Below, piece after piece: positions 46,701 through 55,543 of a stretch of 56,658 nt of DNA (position 1 is its first letter; each line of letters starts with the position of its first letter). The stretch covers positions 1-56,658 of the forward strand of contig LMZR01000030.1 in NCBI GenBank assembly GCA_001567105.1, in the 5' to 3' direction. The position numbers and the translations under genes are program-made. The DNA is from Chloroflexi bacterium OLB14. Lineage in GTDB: Bacteria > Chloroflexota > Anaerolineae > Anaerolineales > Villigracilaceae. Under the pieces are notes generated by a model. The model did not search any database and was not told the DNA's origin. It was given only the letters and a program-made list of their open reading frames with translations.

Positions 46701-48156
46701 AGCGCGTTGCGGCGCAAACCCACATCGCGAATGTTGCTGATCTGTTCGAGTAGGAGGTCGTAGGCGCGGTCATGAGCTTGGCGGGCTTCTTCGGTTTTTT
46801 GTTGGCGAGCAATGCCTGTGTATGCCGCCACCAAATATCTTGCGGAGGGAACTCAATATTGACGAATTTTTCAGCTTGATGCAGGCGCATGGCTTTGGTG
46901 GTGGCTTGAAGCGCGGCGACAGGTTCATGTGCCGCAAGATAGGCTTTCCCTAATTGGGTCAGGTCTGATTTTATACTGCGATTGATATTCATCTTCACGG
47001 CAGATTTGTAAAAGCGGATGGCGGTTTTGAGGTCGCCTTCGGCAAATGCCAAGAGTCCCTTGGTTTGAGGAACTGCAATTTCAATAAACGGGTCGCCGCT
47101 ATCGGCGGCGAGCGCTTCTAGTTCGCGCAGGCGCTGGCAGGCAGAAGCCTTCATGCCGAGAATGCTCTCATAGCCTATGATATTTGCTACCGCGTATGCT
47201 AATGCGTCCTTAGCGTTCATGGCGCGGAGCGCTTCTATTGCCTGACTTGTCAAACGCTGACTCTGTGCAAACAAGCCAAGGTTAGCATAAGAGAGCGCTA
47301 GATTCATAAGAGCGATGCCTTTCCGTTCGGCGTAGCCTGCCGCTTCAAAGGCTTGGATTGCTTGGTGCGTGTGCTGAATGCCTTCTGCTATATCCGCATC
47401 TGTAAATGTCATCACGTTTAAGGCGTTGCCTATGCCATATCCGTCTCCTGCCTGCTGGCAGAGTTCCAGCGCAGTTTGAGTGGCGTGGCGCGCGTCTTCG
47501 GCGCGCCCTAAATTATAGTAGGCGACCGCCAACGCCCAATGCGCGCGCCCAGCGCCTGATGGATCGCCCAATTCTTGAAAAAGCGCAATCGCCTTTTGCG
47601 CGCTTTGCACTGCCACTTCGCTTTGCTGGGCGCGAAATTGCGCTTCGCTCAAGGCTAAGAGACTGGTCGCTAATAATTGAGTTGAGTTGTGCTTGAGTTT
47701 AGTTGCGCTGTGCGCGCTTTTGATCGCATCGTTTAATTTTCCTAAGGGAATTTGAACGAAGGCAAGCCTCTTCAACGCTTGCGCCTTCAATGCCGCTGGT
47801 TGAGTGCCGCCAGCCTTTGCCAACTTCATCATTTCTGTGGCATCTTTCATGGCAAGGTCAAGCTTGCCTATGGCGATATAAGATTCAGAGCGCAGGTCTA
47901 GCAAATCCAGCCTGATCTTCAGAAATTTCTGAGACTTCGGAAGTCTTGTTAACTCGCCTGTCGCCGCTTCAATCGCCGCCGCATGTTGCCCCGTCCATGC
48001 TAGTTGGTGAATCTGTTGTAGATGATTAATACTTGTCGGCGGATTTGACTTTGTTGCTTGACGAGTCTGCTTCACCCCAACCGCCTCTTTTTTTGACTTC
48101 GGCTTGGTCGCTGTTTTCTTCAAATTTTTATTTGCATTTGAAACTTTTTTCGCCAT
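43742..48156 (-). CDS. Giant TPR-GAF4-histidine kinase (split by a one-base frame break)
   Basis: Two overlapping open frames (46690-48156 and 43742-46834) are one gene. Adding a base to the T6 run at 46795-46800 joins ...ALLANKK to [15 protein letters not shown] and gives 1471 aa. The N terminus is basic and Lys-rich, then TPR repeats cover about residues 45-500 ([40 protein letters not shown], quoted as separate units). Four GAF domains follow at about 541-681, 703-866, 881-1046 and 1053-1213. HisKA has H1238 in [12 protein letters not shown]. HATPase follows with [15 protein letters not shown] and GTGLGLSIS. No transmembrane segment is seen, so it is a cytoplasmic multi-input sensor. AAGGAGAT precedes the ATG. 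The upstream 2 kb is visibly richer in G+C than neighbouring genes. It heads the signalling operon. Confidence 0.88.
43752..43788 (+). repeat. dispersed ~40-bp element, diverged copy C at the kinase 3' end
   Basis: Contains TTTTGAGGTGCAGAATCAAT, shared with copies A and B, but the right half has diverged. Read on the minus strand it encodes [13 protein letters not shown], comparable to ASSPKPIFDSAPQ in DinG, as a tail after the ATPase domain. Confidence 0.6.
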
Positions 48157-48208
48157 ACCGAATATCTCCTTAAAAGATTTCTTCTATTTTATTACAAATA
48201 CAAAGTTA

Positions 48209-48236
48209 TGTCATTGCGAGCCGCGGTCGAGTAAGC
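48209..48236. repeat. partial GTCATTGCGAG and GGTCGAGTAAG repeat fragments
   Basis: TCATTGCGAGCCGCG is directly joined to GGTCGAGTAAG, i.e. remnants of two of the dispersed families also seen at 52784-52907. They lie in the 189-bp space between the divergent kinase and phosphoesterase genes. A TATAAT at 48282-48287 may be the phosphoesterase -10, but no good -35 is seen. Confidence 0.6.
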
Positions 48237-48345
48237 CAAATAACTTTATAATCAACATCTCGCACTGACATAATAAGAAGAGTATAATTGAAAAAGTTTT
48301 TGGCACCACCTCTGCAAGTTATCTCATTAATTTAAGGAACTGCAT

Positions 48346-49287
48346 GTGACGAAAATATTTTTTGCAACAGACATTCATGGCTCAGATATTTGCTGGAATA
48401 AGTTTTTAAACGCGGGCAAATTCTACGAGGCTGACCAATTAATCCTCGGGGGAGATATGACAGGCAAAGCAGTTGTGCCGATTATTCATCAAGGCGGGGC
48501 AAATTACCGTGTCACTTTGCTGGAACAGGTGTTTGATATTACAAGTGACGCTGAATTAACCGATATGAAAAAGAAAATCCGCAGTCGAGGCTATTATCCG
48601 TACATCACCAACCCTGATGAAATTGCCGAGTTGGATAAAGACCCTAGTAAAGTAGATAAAATCTTTTTACAAGAAGTCTTAAAAGTAGTTCAACAATGGA
48701 TGGAGATTGCCGATAAAAAACTTGCAGGAACTGGCATGAAAGTCTATTGTTGCCCTGGTAATGATGATATGGATGAAGTGGATGAAATTTTGATGGAAAG
48801 CAGAACGGTTGTCCATGCTGAAGGCAAGGTGACAGAATTAATAAGCGGGCATGAGATGATTGCATCAGGTTGGAGCAATAAAACGCCGTGGGATACGCAC
48901 AGAGAAGAGGGTGAGGAACAACTAGCAGTCAGGTATGAAGCGATGATATCCAAATTAAAAAATCCGCATAATTCCATCTTCAATATTCATGTGCCGCCCT
49001 ATAAATCAGGTTTAGATGAGGCGCCCGAATTGGATAAAGATTTACGCCCCGTGTTGGCTGGCAATTCAATGATTCCTGTTGGCTCGAAAGCATTAAGAGC
49101 AGCGATTGAAAAAACGCAACCTTTGTTAACGTTGCATGGGCATATCCATGAAGGGCGTGGCACAACGCGCATTGGCAAAACACTTTGCATTAATCCAGGC
49201 TCTATGTATGAGCAAGGTACTTTGTTAGGCGCATTAATTGTTTTAGGCAAAAATAAAATTGAGAATTTTGTTTTGACAACAGGTTAA
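48346..49287 (+). CDS. Calcineurin-like metallophosphoesterase
   Basis: 313 aa cytoplasmic phosphoesterase with a GTG start after AAGGA. Metal-binding motifs run in order: FFATDIHGSD (D-x-H), LILGGDMTG (GD), CPGNDDMD (the usual GNHE/D with Asp for His), NIHVPPYKSG, and LTLHGHIHEGRG (GHxH). CINPGSMYEQG is the usual end. An insertion of about 90 residues between motifs 2 and 3 contains long charged helices. The substrate is unknown. It precedes an amino-acid permease and a choline-kinase-like gene on the same strand, separated by a strong palindrome. Confidence 0.9.
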   Translation: MTKIFFATDIHGSDICWNKFLNAGKFYEADQLILGGDMTGKAVVPIIHQGGANYRVTLLEQVFDITSDAELTDMKKKIRSRGYYPYITNPDEIAELDKDPSKVDKIFLQEVLKVVQQWMEIADKKLAGTGMKVYCCPGNDDMDEVDEILMESRTVVHAEGKVTELISGHEMIASGWSNKTPWDTHREEGEEQLAVRYEAMISKLKNPHNSIFNIHVPPYKSGLDEAPELDKDLRPVLAGNSMIPVGSKALRAAIEKTQPLLTLHGHIHEGRGTTRIGKTLCINPGSMYEQGTLLGALIVLGKNKIENFVLTTG

Positions 49288-49294
49288 GGAATAA

Positions 49295-49348
49295 CGTCCC
49301 GCAAGTTTGAGTAAAGTGATTGAGAGTTACTCACAAACCTGCGGGACG
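49295..49348. repeat. inverted repeat CGTCCCGCAAGTTTG...CAAACCTGCGGGACG
   Basis: Arms of about 20 bp, the left running CGTCCCGCAAGTTTGAGTAA, nearly perfect, with a 10-nt loop. It lies between the phosphoesterase and permease genes with no T run following. Likely a dispersed palindrome rather than a terminator. Confidence 0.75.
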
Positions 49349-49381
49349 GTTTGTAAATCATAAACAAAAAGGAGAATTGTT

Positions 49382-51028
49382 ATGAGCAACTTGTTTGTCC
49401 GTAAGGCGACTGGCATGGTACGTTCGTGGTCAGTTTTCGACGCATTTATCTATGCGTTCTTTTCCATCAACTTGGTAACGCTTGGCTTTTATAGTTTTAG
49501 TCAAATGTATTACTTTAGTGGTGGCATGATACCTGCGTTAATTGTCAGCGCAATGTTCATCATCTTTGAAATTGTTGTGTACGCTTCACTGATTTCAGTC
49601 ATGCCTCGCTCTGGTGGCGACTATGTTTGGCAAACGCGCATCTTCGGCGGTGGTGTTGGATTTATTCTCTCCATCACTGGCTGGTGGTTCACACTTTGGT
49701 TGTGGACTCCCATTTATGGTGACATGCTTCGTCAAATTGTGATTACTCCGCTGTTAGGAGCATTTGGTATGAAACAAGCCGCAGTTTGGTTTGCAGGTCC
49801 AGATGCCGCGTTGTTTGTATGTTCTTTGCTGGCGCTTCTATTTGTGGTTTTAGTGATCTTCCTTGGCATGAAAACCTATGCCCGTATTCAAAAATATTCT
49901 TTCTATGCAGGCGTGCTTGGTTTGTTAATTGTCATTGCATTGTTGTTCACTGGTTCTCCCGATGCTTTCAAAGCAGGTTTAGATTCTAATTCCGCCGCTT
50001 ATTTTGGAACTAGTAGCGGACTTTTTGATGCCACTGTGGAAACGGGCATTGCAGCGGGAGCAGGTACTCCTATTACTGGTGGGTCATTCTTTTTGATTAT
50101 GTTGACGCTCCCATACTTGGTTTTCTTTAACTTATGGCCCAACTGGGGAGCGACATTATATGGAGAAGTGCGTGGCGCTACCGATTACAAACGTAATTTC
50201 TCAGGCATGGCTTGGGCATTGATAGTGACCACAGTATTGGGCATTTTATTTTTCCTTGGCATTAACAAATCCATCGGCTGGGATTTTTATGTTCAAGCAA
50301 ACGCTTCATGGTGGAATTATGCTTGGGGATACACAACCGAAGTTCCTCCACTTCCAGTGTGGCCCAACCCTGCTATGTTGGCAGTCTTCTTAACTGATAA
50401 TCGCTTAATTCAAATTATAGTTTTGTTGTTGATGAGCACTTGGTGGTTTGGCTGGGCTGGCACATTGTTCCTTTCATCAACACGCGTTATCTTCGCCGCC
50501 GCATTTGATCGTTTACTCCCTGAAAGTGCCGCTGAATTAAATAAAAATGGCACACCTGTTAATGCCATGTTGTATATGGTTATCCCTGCGGTTGTTGTTT
50601 CGGCTTTGTATGCCTTCAATGTGGGTGGCTTTAAGTCAATTACATTAGCGGCAACACAAGGTATTGCTATCATGTACTTTGGCACAGCCATTGCCGCCAT
50701 CATCCTTCCATATAAAAAGAAAGAACTTTTTGAAGCCTCACCAATTGCCAAAATGAAAGTGGGTGGCATTCCATTAATCACCATTGCTGGCTTAATCTTT
50801 GGTGGCTTCTTATTATTCCTTTTAGTGGAATGGTTCTTTGACCCATGGCTCAACCCTGCTTATGCACCAGTAGGGTTATACGGCATCAGCCTTGCTAATA
50901 CAAATTCAATTATTTTCCTTGGTTCGTGTTATGCAATTGCCGCCATTATTTACTATAGTGCTAAGTCTCGCCGTAAGAAAGAAGGCATTGATTTAGATAA
51001 AGTGCAAGCAGAAATTCCTGCTGAATAA
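49382..51028 (+). CDS. APC superfamily amino-acid/polyamine permease
   Basis: 548 aa integral membrane transporter with about twelve spans. The first helix carries SVFDAFIYAFFSINLVTLGF, and the family glycine/proline motif follows (SVMPRSGGDYVWQTRIFGGG), then LITIAGLIFGGFLLFLLVEW late in the protein. The substrate cannot be inferred. AAAAGGAGAATTG precedes the ATG. A palindrome that can act as a terminator follows at 51041-51072. Being beside a choline-kinase-like gene, a role in uptake of an amino alcohol or amine is possible but speculative. Confidence 0.9.
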   Translation: MSNLFVRKATGMVRSWSVFDAFIYAFFSINLVTLGFYSFSQMYYFSGGMIPALIVSAMFIIFEIVVYASLISVMPRSGGDYVWQTRIFGGGVGFILSITGWWFTLWLWTPIYGDMLRQIVITPLLGAFGMKQAAVWFAGPDAALFVCSLLALLFVVLVIFLGMKTYARIQKYSFYAGVLGLLIVIALLFTGSPDAFKAGLDSNSAAYFGTSSGLFDATVETGIAAGAGTPITGGSFFLIMLTLPYLVFFNLWPNWGATLYGEVRGATDYKRNFSGMAWALIVTTVLGILFFLGINKSIGWDFYVQANASWWNYAWGYTTEVPPLPVWPNPAMLAVFLTDNRLIQIIVLLLMSTWWFGWAGTLFLSSTRVIFAAAFDRLLPESAAELNKNGTPVNAMLYMVIPAVVVSALYAFNVGGFKSITLAATQGIAIMYFGTAIAAIILPYKKKELFEASPIAKMKVGGIPLITIAGLIFGGFLLFLLVEWFFDPWLNPAYAPVGLYGISLANTNSIIFLGSCYAIAAIIYYSAKSRRKKEGIDLDKVQAEIPAE

Positions 51029-51040
51029 TTTTATAAATAA

Positions 51041-51072
51041 AGTGACAGTCACCTTTAAGGTGACTGTCACTT
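51041..51072 (+). terminator. palindrome GACAGTCACCT-AGGTGACTGTC, acting as terminator, copy 2
   Basis: AGTGACAGTCACCTTTAAGG plus TGACTGTCACT folds into a perfect stem, followed by TTTTGCTTTTG. Same core as 40961-40985. Confidence 0.75.
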
Positions 51073-51091
51073 TTGCTTTTGTGGAGAACCT

Positions 51092-51990
51092 ATGCCCATC
51101 ATTGATGAAGTAGTTGCAAAAGTAGATGATTGGAAAAATAAAGAAATAAAAATTGAACAACTTTCAGGTGGGTTAACCAATACCAATTACAAAGTCCTTG
51201 TAAATGAAAAGCCATTTTTTGTGCGTGTGCCTGGTGAAAGCACCGAACTGCTTGCCATTGATCGTACCAACGAATATCACAACACCAACTCCGCTGCCAA
51301 TGTTGGCGTGGCTCCTAAAATATTAAATTATTTTCCGCAATACAACGTGATGATATTAGAATTTTTAGATGGCAAGACCATGTCTAAAGATTTATTAAAT
51401 GCAGATGGAATGCCGACCAGAATGGCACAAGCCATCAAACGACTCCACACTGCTGAACGCTTCTATTCTGACTTCAACATGTTTCGGCTTACAGAATATT
51501 ATCTTAACTTGTGCCGTGAACGTACTATCAAAATCCCTGATGGTTATCTTGAACGAATGCCGACAGTGAATCAAATTGAAAAAGCGATGTCTGTTAAACC
51601 TTTAGCAACTGTCCCATGCAATAACGATTTACTCGCCGAAAATTATATTGACGATGGCAATCAACTTTGGCTGATTGACTATGAATACAGTGGCAACAAC
51701 GACCCAACATTTGAGTTAGGCAATACTTGTCAAGAAATGCAATTCAATGATGAGCAAATTAAAGAAGTCTGTGCCGCATATTTTGGTGAAGCCACTCCTT
51801 CATTAATTGCCCACATGAAATTAAATATGATTATGTCTGACGTTGGTTGGGGATTATGGGCGGCGATTCAAGCAACATCTCCACTATTGATTTTGATTTC
51901 TGGGGCTGGGCAATTGAACGTTGGGGCAGAGCCGTAGAAAAAATGGATTCAGCAGAATTTCAAGCGTGGTTGAAAGATGTAGTGAAGTAA
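51092..51990 (+). CDS. Choline/ethanolamine kinase-like phosphotransferase (frame break)
   Basis: Protein-kinase-fold small-molecule kinase. Motifs: LSGGLTNTNYKV (ATP loop), FFVRVPGESTELL, the catalytic loop VPCNNDLLAENYI (Brenner-type, with Asn where His is common before ND), and the metal Asp in LWLIDYEYSGNNDPTFELG. The open frame ends at 51937 with an atypical tail. Inserting one base near 51876 continues as STIDFDFWGWAIERWGRAVE and stops at 51990, for 299 aa, as in LicA/choline kinases. The substrate is likely an amino alcohol, by family. It follows the APC permease gene. Confidence 0.86.
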
Positions 51991-52010
51991 GTCACGTTTT
52001 TTAACGTGAC
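51991..52010. repeat. palindrome GTCACGTT-AACGTGAC, copy 2
   Basis: GTCACGTTTTTTAACGTGAC directly follows the restored stop codon of the kinase gene. It differs from 18161-18179 only in one extra central T. Confidence 0.8.
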
Positions 52011-52048
52011 GATTATAATTAACAAAAAAAAGTCACTAGGAAATAAAT

Positions 52049-52783
52049 TTGAATCTCCTCAACGAAATGTACCGCCTCGTAGAAGCGGCAGAGAAAAATA
52101 AAATACAAATCCGTGCAGTGGGTGGCTTAGCAGTTAATGTGCATAACAGAAAAAATCACCCTTTCTTCATCCGAGAATATGGTGACTTAGATTTTGCCGT
52201 TGCCAAAAAACAACGCCGTGAATTTGAATCTTTCATGCCGACGGTTGGATATTCCCCGCATAAACAATTTAACGTTCTAAATGGTGACGTTCGCCAAATT
52301 TATTATCACAATGAAAGCGAAATGAAAATTGATGTCTTTGTCGGTGATTTTGAAATGTGCCATAAAATTCCACTTGAGAATCGCCTTGCTGTTGAACCTT
52401 ATACAATTCCGCTGGCTGAATTATTTTTATCCAAAATCCAAATCATTGACTTGAACGAAAAAGATGCCAAAGATATTGCTTCGTTATTATTAAATGCTGA
52501 AACTGGCAACCACGATAAAGAAACAATTAATCTAAAAGTTTTGGCAGACTTATGCTCGCAAGATTGGGGTTTATACAAAACAACTTCTATTAACTTAGAA
52601 AAAATACAAGAAGTGATAAACAAAACATCACTAACTGCTGACGAGAAAAATTTAATCTCACAACGCAGAGAAGAAATTTTGCAGACATTTGAATCCATGC
52701 CTAAGCCATTAGCATGGACGCTACGCGATAAGGTGGGAACACGCGTTAAGTGGTATATTGAAGTGGAAGAAGTTAGAAGGTAA
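52049..52783 (+). CDS. Nucleotidyltransferase-fold protein
   Basis: 244 aa with a TTG start after TAGGAAA. The N-terminal half resembles MNT/AbiEii-type nucleotidyltransferases: AVGGLAVNVHNRKN (the GG-x-A entry helix), then GDLDFAVAKKQR with the D-x-D pair, then MKIDVFVGDFEMCH giving the third Asp. A helical C-terminal half (LNAETGNHDKETINLKVLAD) follows. Family members transfer nucleotides to proteins or small molecules; an AbiEi or HEPN toxin-antitoxin partner is not adjacent, so I do not call it a toxin. The substrate is unknown. Confidence 0.78.
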   Translation: MNLLNEMYRLVEAAEKNKIQIRAVGGLAVNVHNRKNHPFFIREYGDLDFAVAKKQRREFESFMPTVGYSPHKQFNVLNGDVRQIYYHNESEMKIDVFVGDFEMCHKIPLENRLAVEPYTIPLAELFLSKIQIIDLNEKDAKDIASLLLNAETGNHDKETINLKVLADLCSQDWGLYKTTSINLEKIQEVINKTSLTADEKNLISQRREEILQTFESMPKPLAWTLRDKVGTRVKWYIEVEEVRR

Positions 52784-52907
52784 TGTCATTGCGAGCCGCG
52801 CTTTTGCTCTTTGCGGCGAAGCAATCTCCAACTTAATCATAAGATTGCTTCGCCTTTATGGTCTCGATAGGCCCTTCGCAACGAACGCTCAGGGCTACTC
52901 GACCAAC
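52784..52907. repeat. GTCATTGCGAG...GCGAAGCAATCTCC repeat joined to a GGTCGAGTAG element
   Basis: TCATTGCGAGCCGCG and GCGGCGAAGCAATCTCC flank a short loop (52785-52829), with a further AGATTGCTTCGCC (52842-52854). From 52858 to 52907 comes a single GGTCTCGATAGG...CTACTCGACCAAC element with a CCCTTCG...CAGGG core. It fills the spacer before a small gene. Confidence 0.78.
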
Positions 52908-52924
52908 AGGCTCACAATGGCATA

Positions 52925-53101
52925 ATGAACATTATGAAAAAAATTCGCCTCATCCTTGCTATCATCATCCTATCTATCTCCATCTCACTTTTGATTTGGG
53001 CATATTTCCCTAATCAAACCGAAACACGCATTCAAGATATTCCTCCGCAAGAGATGCAATTACCGACTCCATCATCATTTCATTATGAATTTGTGATATG
53101 A
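52925..53101 (+). CDS. Small membrane protein (about 58 aa) coupled to a lipoprotein gene
   Basis: ATG 52925 (or ATG 52934) opens MNIMKKIRLILAIIILSISI, one hydrophobic helix (RLILAIIILSISISLLIWAYF) that I cite by its ends, RLIL and WAYF. A polar tail then reads PNQTETRIQDIPPQEMQLP. The stop TGA overlaps the next ATG in ATGA (53098-53101), a strong sign of a real, translationally coupled gene. The tail would face outside if the basic N terminus stays in. No known family. Confidence 0.7.
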   Translation: MNIMKKIRLILAIIILSISISLLIWAYFPNQTETRIQDIPPQEMQLPTPSSFHYEFVI

Positions 53102-53848
53102 AACATATAAAACTTTTCAAACTTTTATTTGTAGTTTTATTGCTATCTGCTTGTGGAACCTTTGCGCCATCTAATATTAACCCTACATTTACACCTGCTT
53201 TTGCCACACAACCTCCTGCTTCAACAGAAATACCTGTTACTACAGCGATTCCCACTGCATCTATAACAACGAATCAAGAAGCAGGGGCATTACTTGAAAC
53301 GCGTAGATTAACTTTAGAGTTCCCACCAAAAATAAAAGCGGATTCAGCAAGTGATATTGTTCGCTTAACTTTAGAAGTGGATGATTTAGGAAATGTCACC
53401 CCAACTGCGTATTATCAAGAAAATATTATCACGGGTGAAGTGATTCAAATCCCAGATTTATATGAGACACATAACGTTGGCGTAGAAGCAAGTTTTGATA
53501 TTGCAGGTATTGAAGTAAAACCATCGGGTAAAACCTATCAGCCGTTACAAAAAGGCAAGCCCGTTACATTTCATTGGAGTATTCGTTCTCCACAAGTTGG
53601 TAAATTTCGTGGCACAGTTTGGGTGCATTTAATTTTTGTAGATAAGGTAACACAAGAAGAAAGTCGTTTACCAATCTCTGCTCAAATTGTGGATATTGAA
53701 TCAGTAGATTTTTTTGGCTTCTCTACGAATTTTTGTCAAAACTTCTGGCGTGGTGGGTTCAGTGTTGGGTATCATTGTAGGCTTTCCATTTTTTGATGAT
53801 ATTATCAAATACTTGTGGAGCAAAAGAAATAAAAAGAAAAAAACGTAA
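53098..53848 (+). CDS. Lipoprotein with a C-terminal membrane helix (frame break)
   Basis: Lipoprotein signal with lipobox LLSAC (C19), a Thr/Pro-rich stretch (TPAFATQPPASTEIPVT), then a beta-rich domain (RLTLEFPPKIKADSA, DIVRLTLEVDDLGNV, VTFHWSIRSPQVGKFRGTVW). The open frame ends at 53796. Removing one base from the T5 run at 53730-53734 gives FVKTSGVVGSVLGIIVGFPF, a membrane helix, and a basic tail to 53848, for 249 aa. The protein would be held in the membrane at both ends. It is coupled to the small membrane protein gene upstream. The function is unknown. Confidence 0.75.
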
Positions 53849-53867
53849 ATAATAATTTGGAGAATAT

Positions 53868-54578
53868 ATGTCAAAGCCATTAATCGGTATTACTACATAC
53901 AATGCAAAAAATTCTTATGGGCGAGATATTTCTGCTGTACAACATACTTACATTCGAGCAGTCACCGAAGCGGGTGGAATCCCAATTTTGATTCCTGCTA
54001 TTTTGCCAAGCGATGATTTAAATAATTTATATAATCGTCTGCAAGGAATTTTATTTTCGGGCGGCGGCGATATCTCACTTAAATATTTTGCTGGGGTACA
54101 GCACCCAAGCATCCATCAAGTAGATGAAGCGCGAGACGTCACCGAAATTTCTTTATTGCGTCAGTCAGTTGAAAATCAAAAACCGTTTTTAGCAATTTGT
54201 CGTGGCATACAAGTGATGAACGTGGCAATGGGCGGCACGTTGCATACGCATATCCCTGATCAAGTTTCAAATTCGCTAAAGCATGATAACGAGGAATTTA
54301 AAATCATTGCACATCCCGTCAACATTGCGGAAGATTCGAAGATGGCTGAAATTTTTGGCGAGACATTGCTACATGTGAATAGTTTGCATCATCAGGGGAT
54401 AAAAGACCTCGCTTCAAACTTGCGGATAGTTGGTCATGCTCCAGATGGTGTGATCGAAGCCGTCGAAATCGCTGACCATCCTTATGCGATTGGTGTGCAA
54501 TGGCATCCTGAATGGCTGACAGACCAACCTGCCATGCAGAAGTTGTTTAAGTCTTTTGTTGATGCGGCTGGAAAGTAA
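53868..54578 (+). CDS. Class-I glutamine amidotransferase-like gamma-glutamyl hydrolase (peptidase C26, PuuD-like)
   Basis: 236 aa cytoplasmic hydrolase of gamma-glutamyl amides. The catalytic Cys is in PFLAICRGIQVMN, and the His-Glu pair in GVQWHPEWL. GILFSGGGDISLKYF supplies the oxyanion region, and the N terminus (KPLIGITTYN) is typical. Homologues cleave gamma-glutamyl-GABA in putrescine use or related amides. No puuABC genes lie nearby, so the substrate is open. GGAGAATAT precedes the ATG. A double GGTCGAGTAG element follows. Confidence 0.92.
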   Translation: MSKPLIGITTYNAKNSYGRDISAVQHTYIRAVTEAGGIPILIPAILPSDDLNNLYNRLQGILFSGGGDISLKYFAGVQHPSIHQVDEARDVTEISLLRQSVENQKPFLAICRGIQVMNVAMGGTLHTHIPDQVSNSLKHDNEEFKIIAHPVNIAEDSKMAEIFGETLLHVNSLHHQGIKDLASNLRIVGHAPDGVIEAVEIADHPYAIGVQWHPEWLTDQPAMQKLFKSFVDAAGK

Positions 54579-54583
54579 ACTTG

Positions 54584-54706
54584 GTGGTTGAGTAGCCTCG
54601 AATGCTCTTTGAGAGGCGTATCGAAACCACCTACTTAATAAAAAATTTTGTAACATGTTGGTCTCGATACGGTCTCACAACACCTGTTCGACCTACTCGA
54701 CCAACG
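54584..54706. repeat. GGTCGAGTAG/CGTATCGAGACC element, head-to-head pair
   Basis: The left half (GTGGTTGAGTAGCC ... GGCGTATCGAAACCACC) has a CCTCGAATG...GAGAGG core. The right half (TTGGTCTCGATACGG ... CTACTCGACCAAC) has a GGTCTCAC...TTCGACC core. About 25 AT-rich bases lie between. It ends 12 bp before the murI start codon, so murI has no clear ribosome site. Confidence 0.85.
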
Positions 54707-54718
54707 AGTTTGATATTT

Positions 54719-55543
54719 ATGACCTCCCCAAACAATCCCATCGGCATATTTGACTCAGGTATAGGCGGGCTTTCTGTTTTACGAGAAATTCGCGCACTCA
54801 TGCCAAATGAAAATATTATCTACTTTGGTGACCAAGCCCATGTGCCTTATGGCGCACGCTCTATGGAGCAGATTCAAAATTTTTCAGAAGGCATTACAAA
54901 TTTTTTGTTGAAACAAAATGCAAAAATTATTGTGGTAGCTTGTAACACTGCCTCTGCGGCGGCGTTGAAATATTTGCGCCAGAAATTTGCTGATATTCAA
55001 TTCGTGGGCATGGAGCCTGCTATCAAACCTGCCGCTGAAAAAAACACAGACGAAAAAGTTGGCGTGTTGGCAACACCTGCTACATTTCAAGGCGCCTTAT
55101 ACGCTTCAGTTGTGGAAAGATTTGCTACGGATGTAGAAATTTTTCAAAATACTTGTAACGGATTAGTTAATCAAATTGAATTAGGCGAACTTGATTCTGC
55201 GAAAACTCGAAGCGTTTTAGAAAATGCTTTAATCCCCATGCTTGAAAATAATATTGATACCGTTGTGCTTGGATGCACTCATTACCCGTTTGTGATTCCG
55301 TTGATTAAAAAAATTGTCGGTGATAATGTTCGCGTGATAGACCCTGCTCCCGCCGTAGCAAAACAAACCGAAAGGTTGTTAGAAGCAAGCGAATTAAGGA
55401 ATTCATTTAACAAAAACGGCGAAGTGATATTTTTCACTTCGGGTGATATGAAATCAAGTGAAAATGTTTTGTCAAAGTTAATAAGTGAAGAAGTGGAAAT
55501 TAAATCTGTGACTTGGAAGAATGATTGTGAGGTTGGGAATTAG
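54719..55543 (+). CDS. murI: Glutamate racemase
   Basis: Makes D-glutamate for peptidoglycan. The start is ATG 54719 (MTSPNNPIGIFDSGIGG), because a longer frame runs back through a dispersed repeat. Family motifs are FDSGIGGLSVLREI, VVACNTASAAAL with the first catalytic Cys, and VVLGCTHYPFV with the second. The 274 aa are normal. It is the third cell-wall gene in the window besides the FtsW-PBP fusion and the SLH protein, but these are not clustered. Confidence 0.96.
   Translation: MTSPNNPIGIFDSGIGGLSVLREIRALMPNENIIYFGDQAHVPYGARSMEQIQNFSEGITNFLLKQNAKIIVVACNTASAAALKYLRQKFADIQFVGMEPAIKPAAEKNTDEKVGVLATPATFQGALYASVVERFATDVEIFQNTCNGLVNQIELGELDSAKTRSVLENALIPMLENNIDTVVLGCTHYPFVIPLIKKIVGDNVRVIDPAPAVAKQTERLLEASELRNSFNKNGEVIFFTSGDMKSSENVLSKLISEEVEIKSVTWKNDCEVGN

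Noticed and set aside
47406..47696. Plus-strand open frame inside the TPR region
   Set aside because: It is an antisense shadow of the G+C-rich TPR coding sequence with Arg/Leu-biased composition and no ribosome site.
52049..52783. AbiE-type toxin-antitoxin system
   Set aside because: The nucleotidyltransferase fold is present, but no AbiEi-like winged-helix antitoxin or HEPN partner gene adjoins it.
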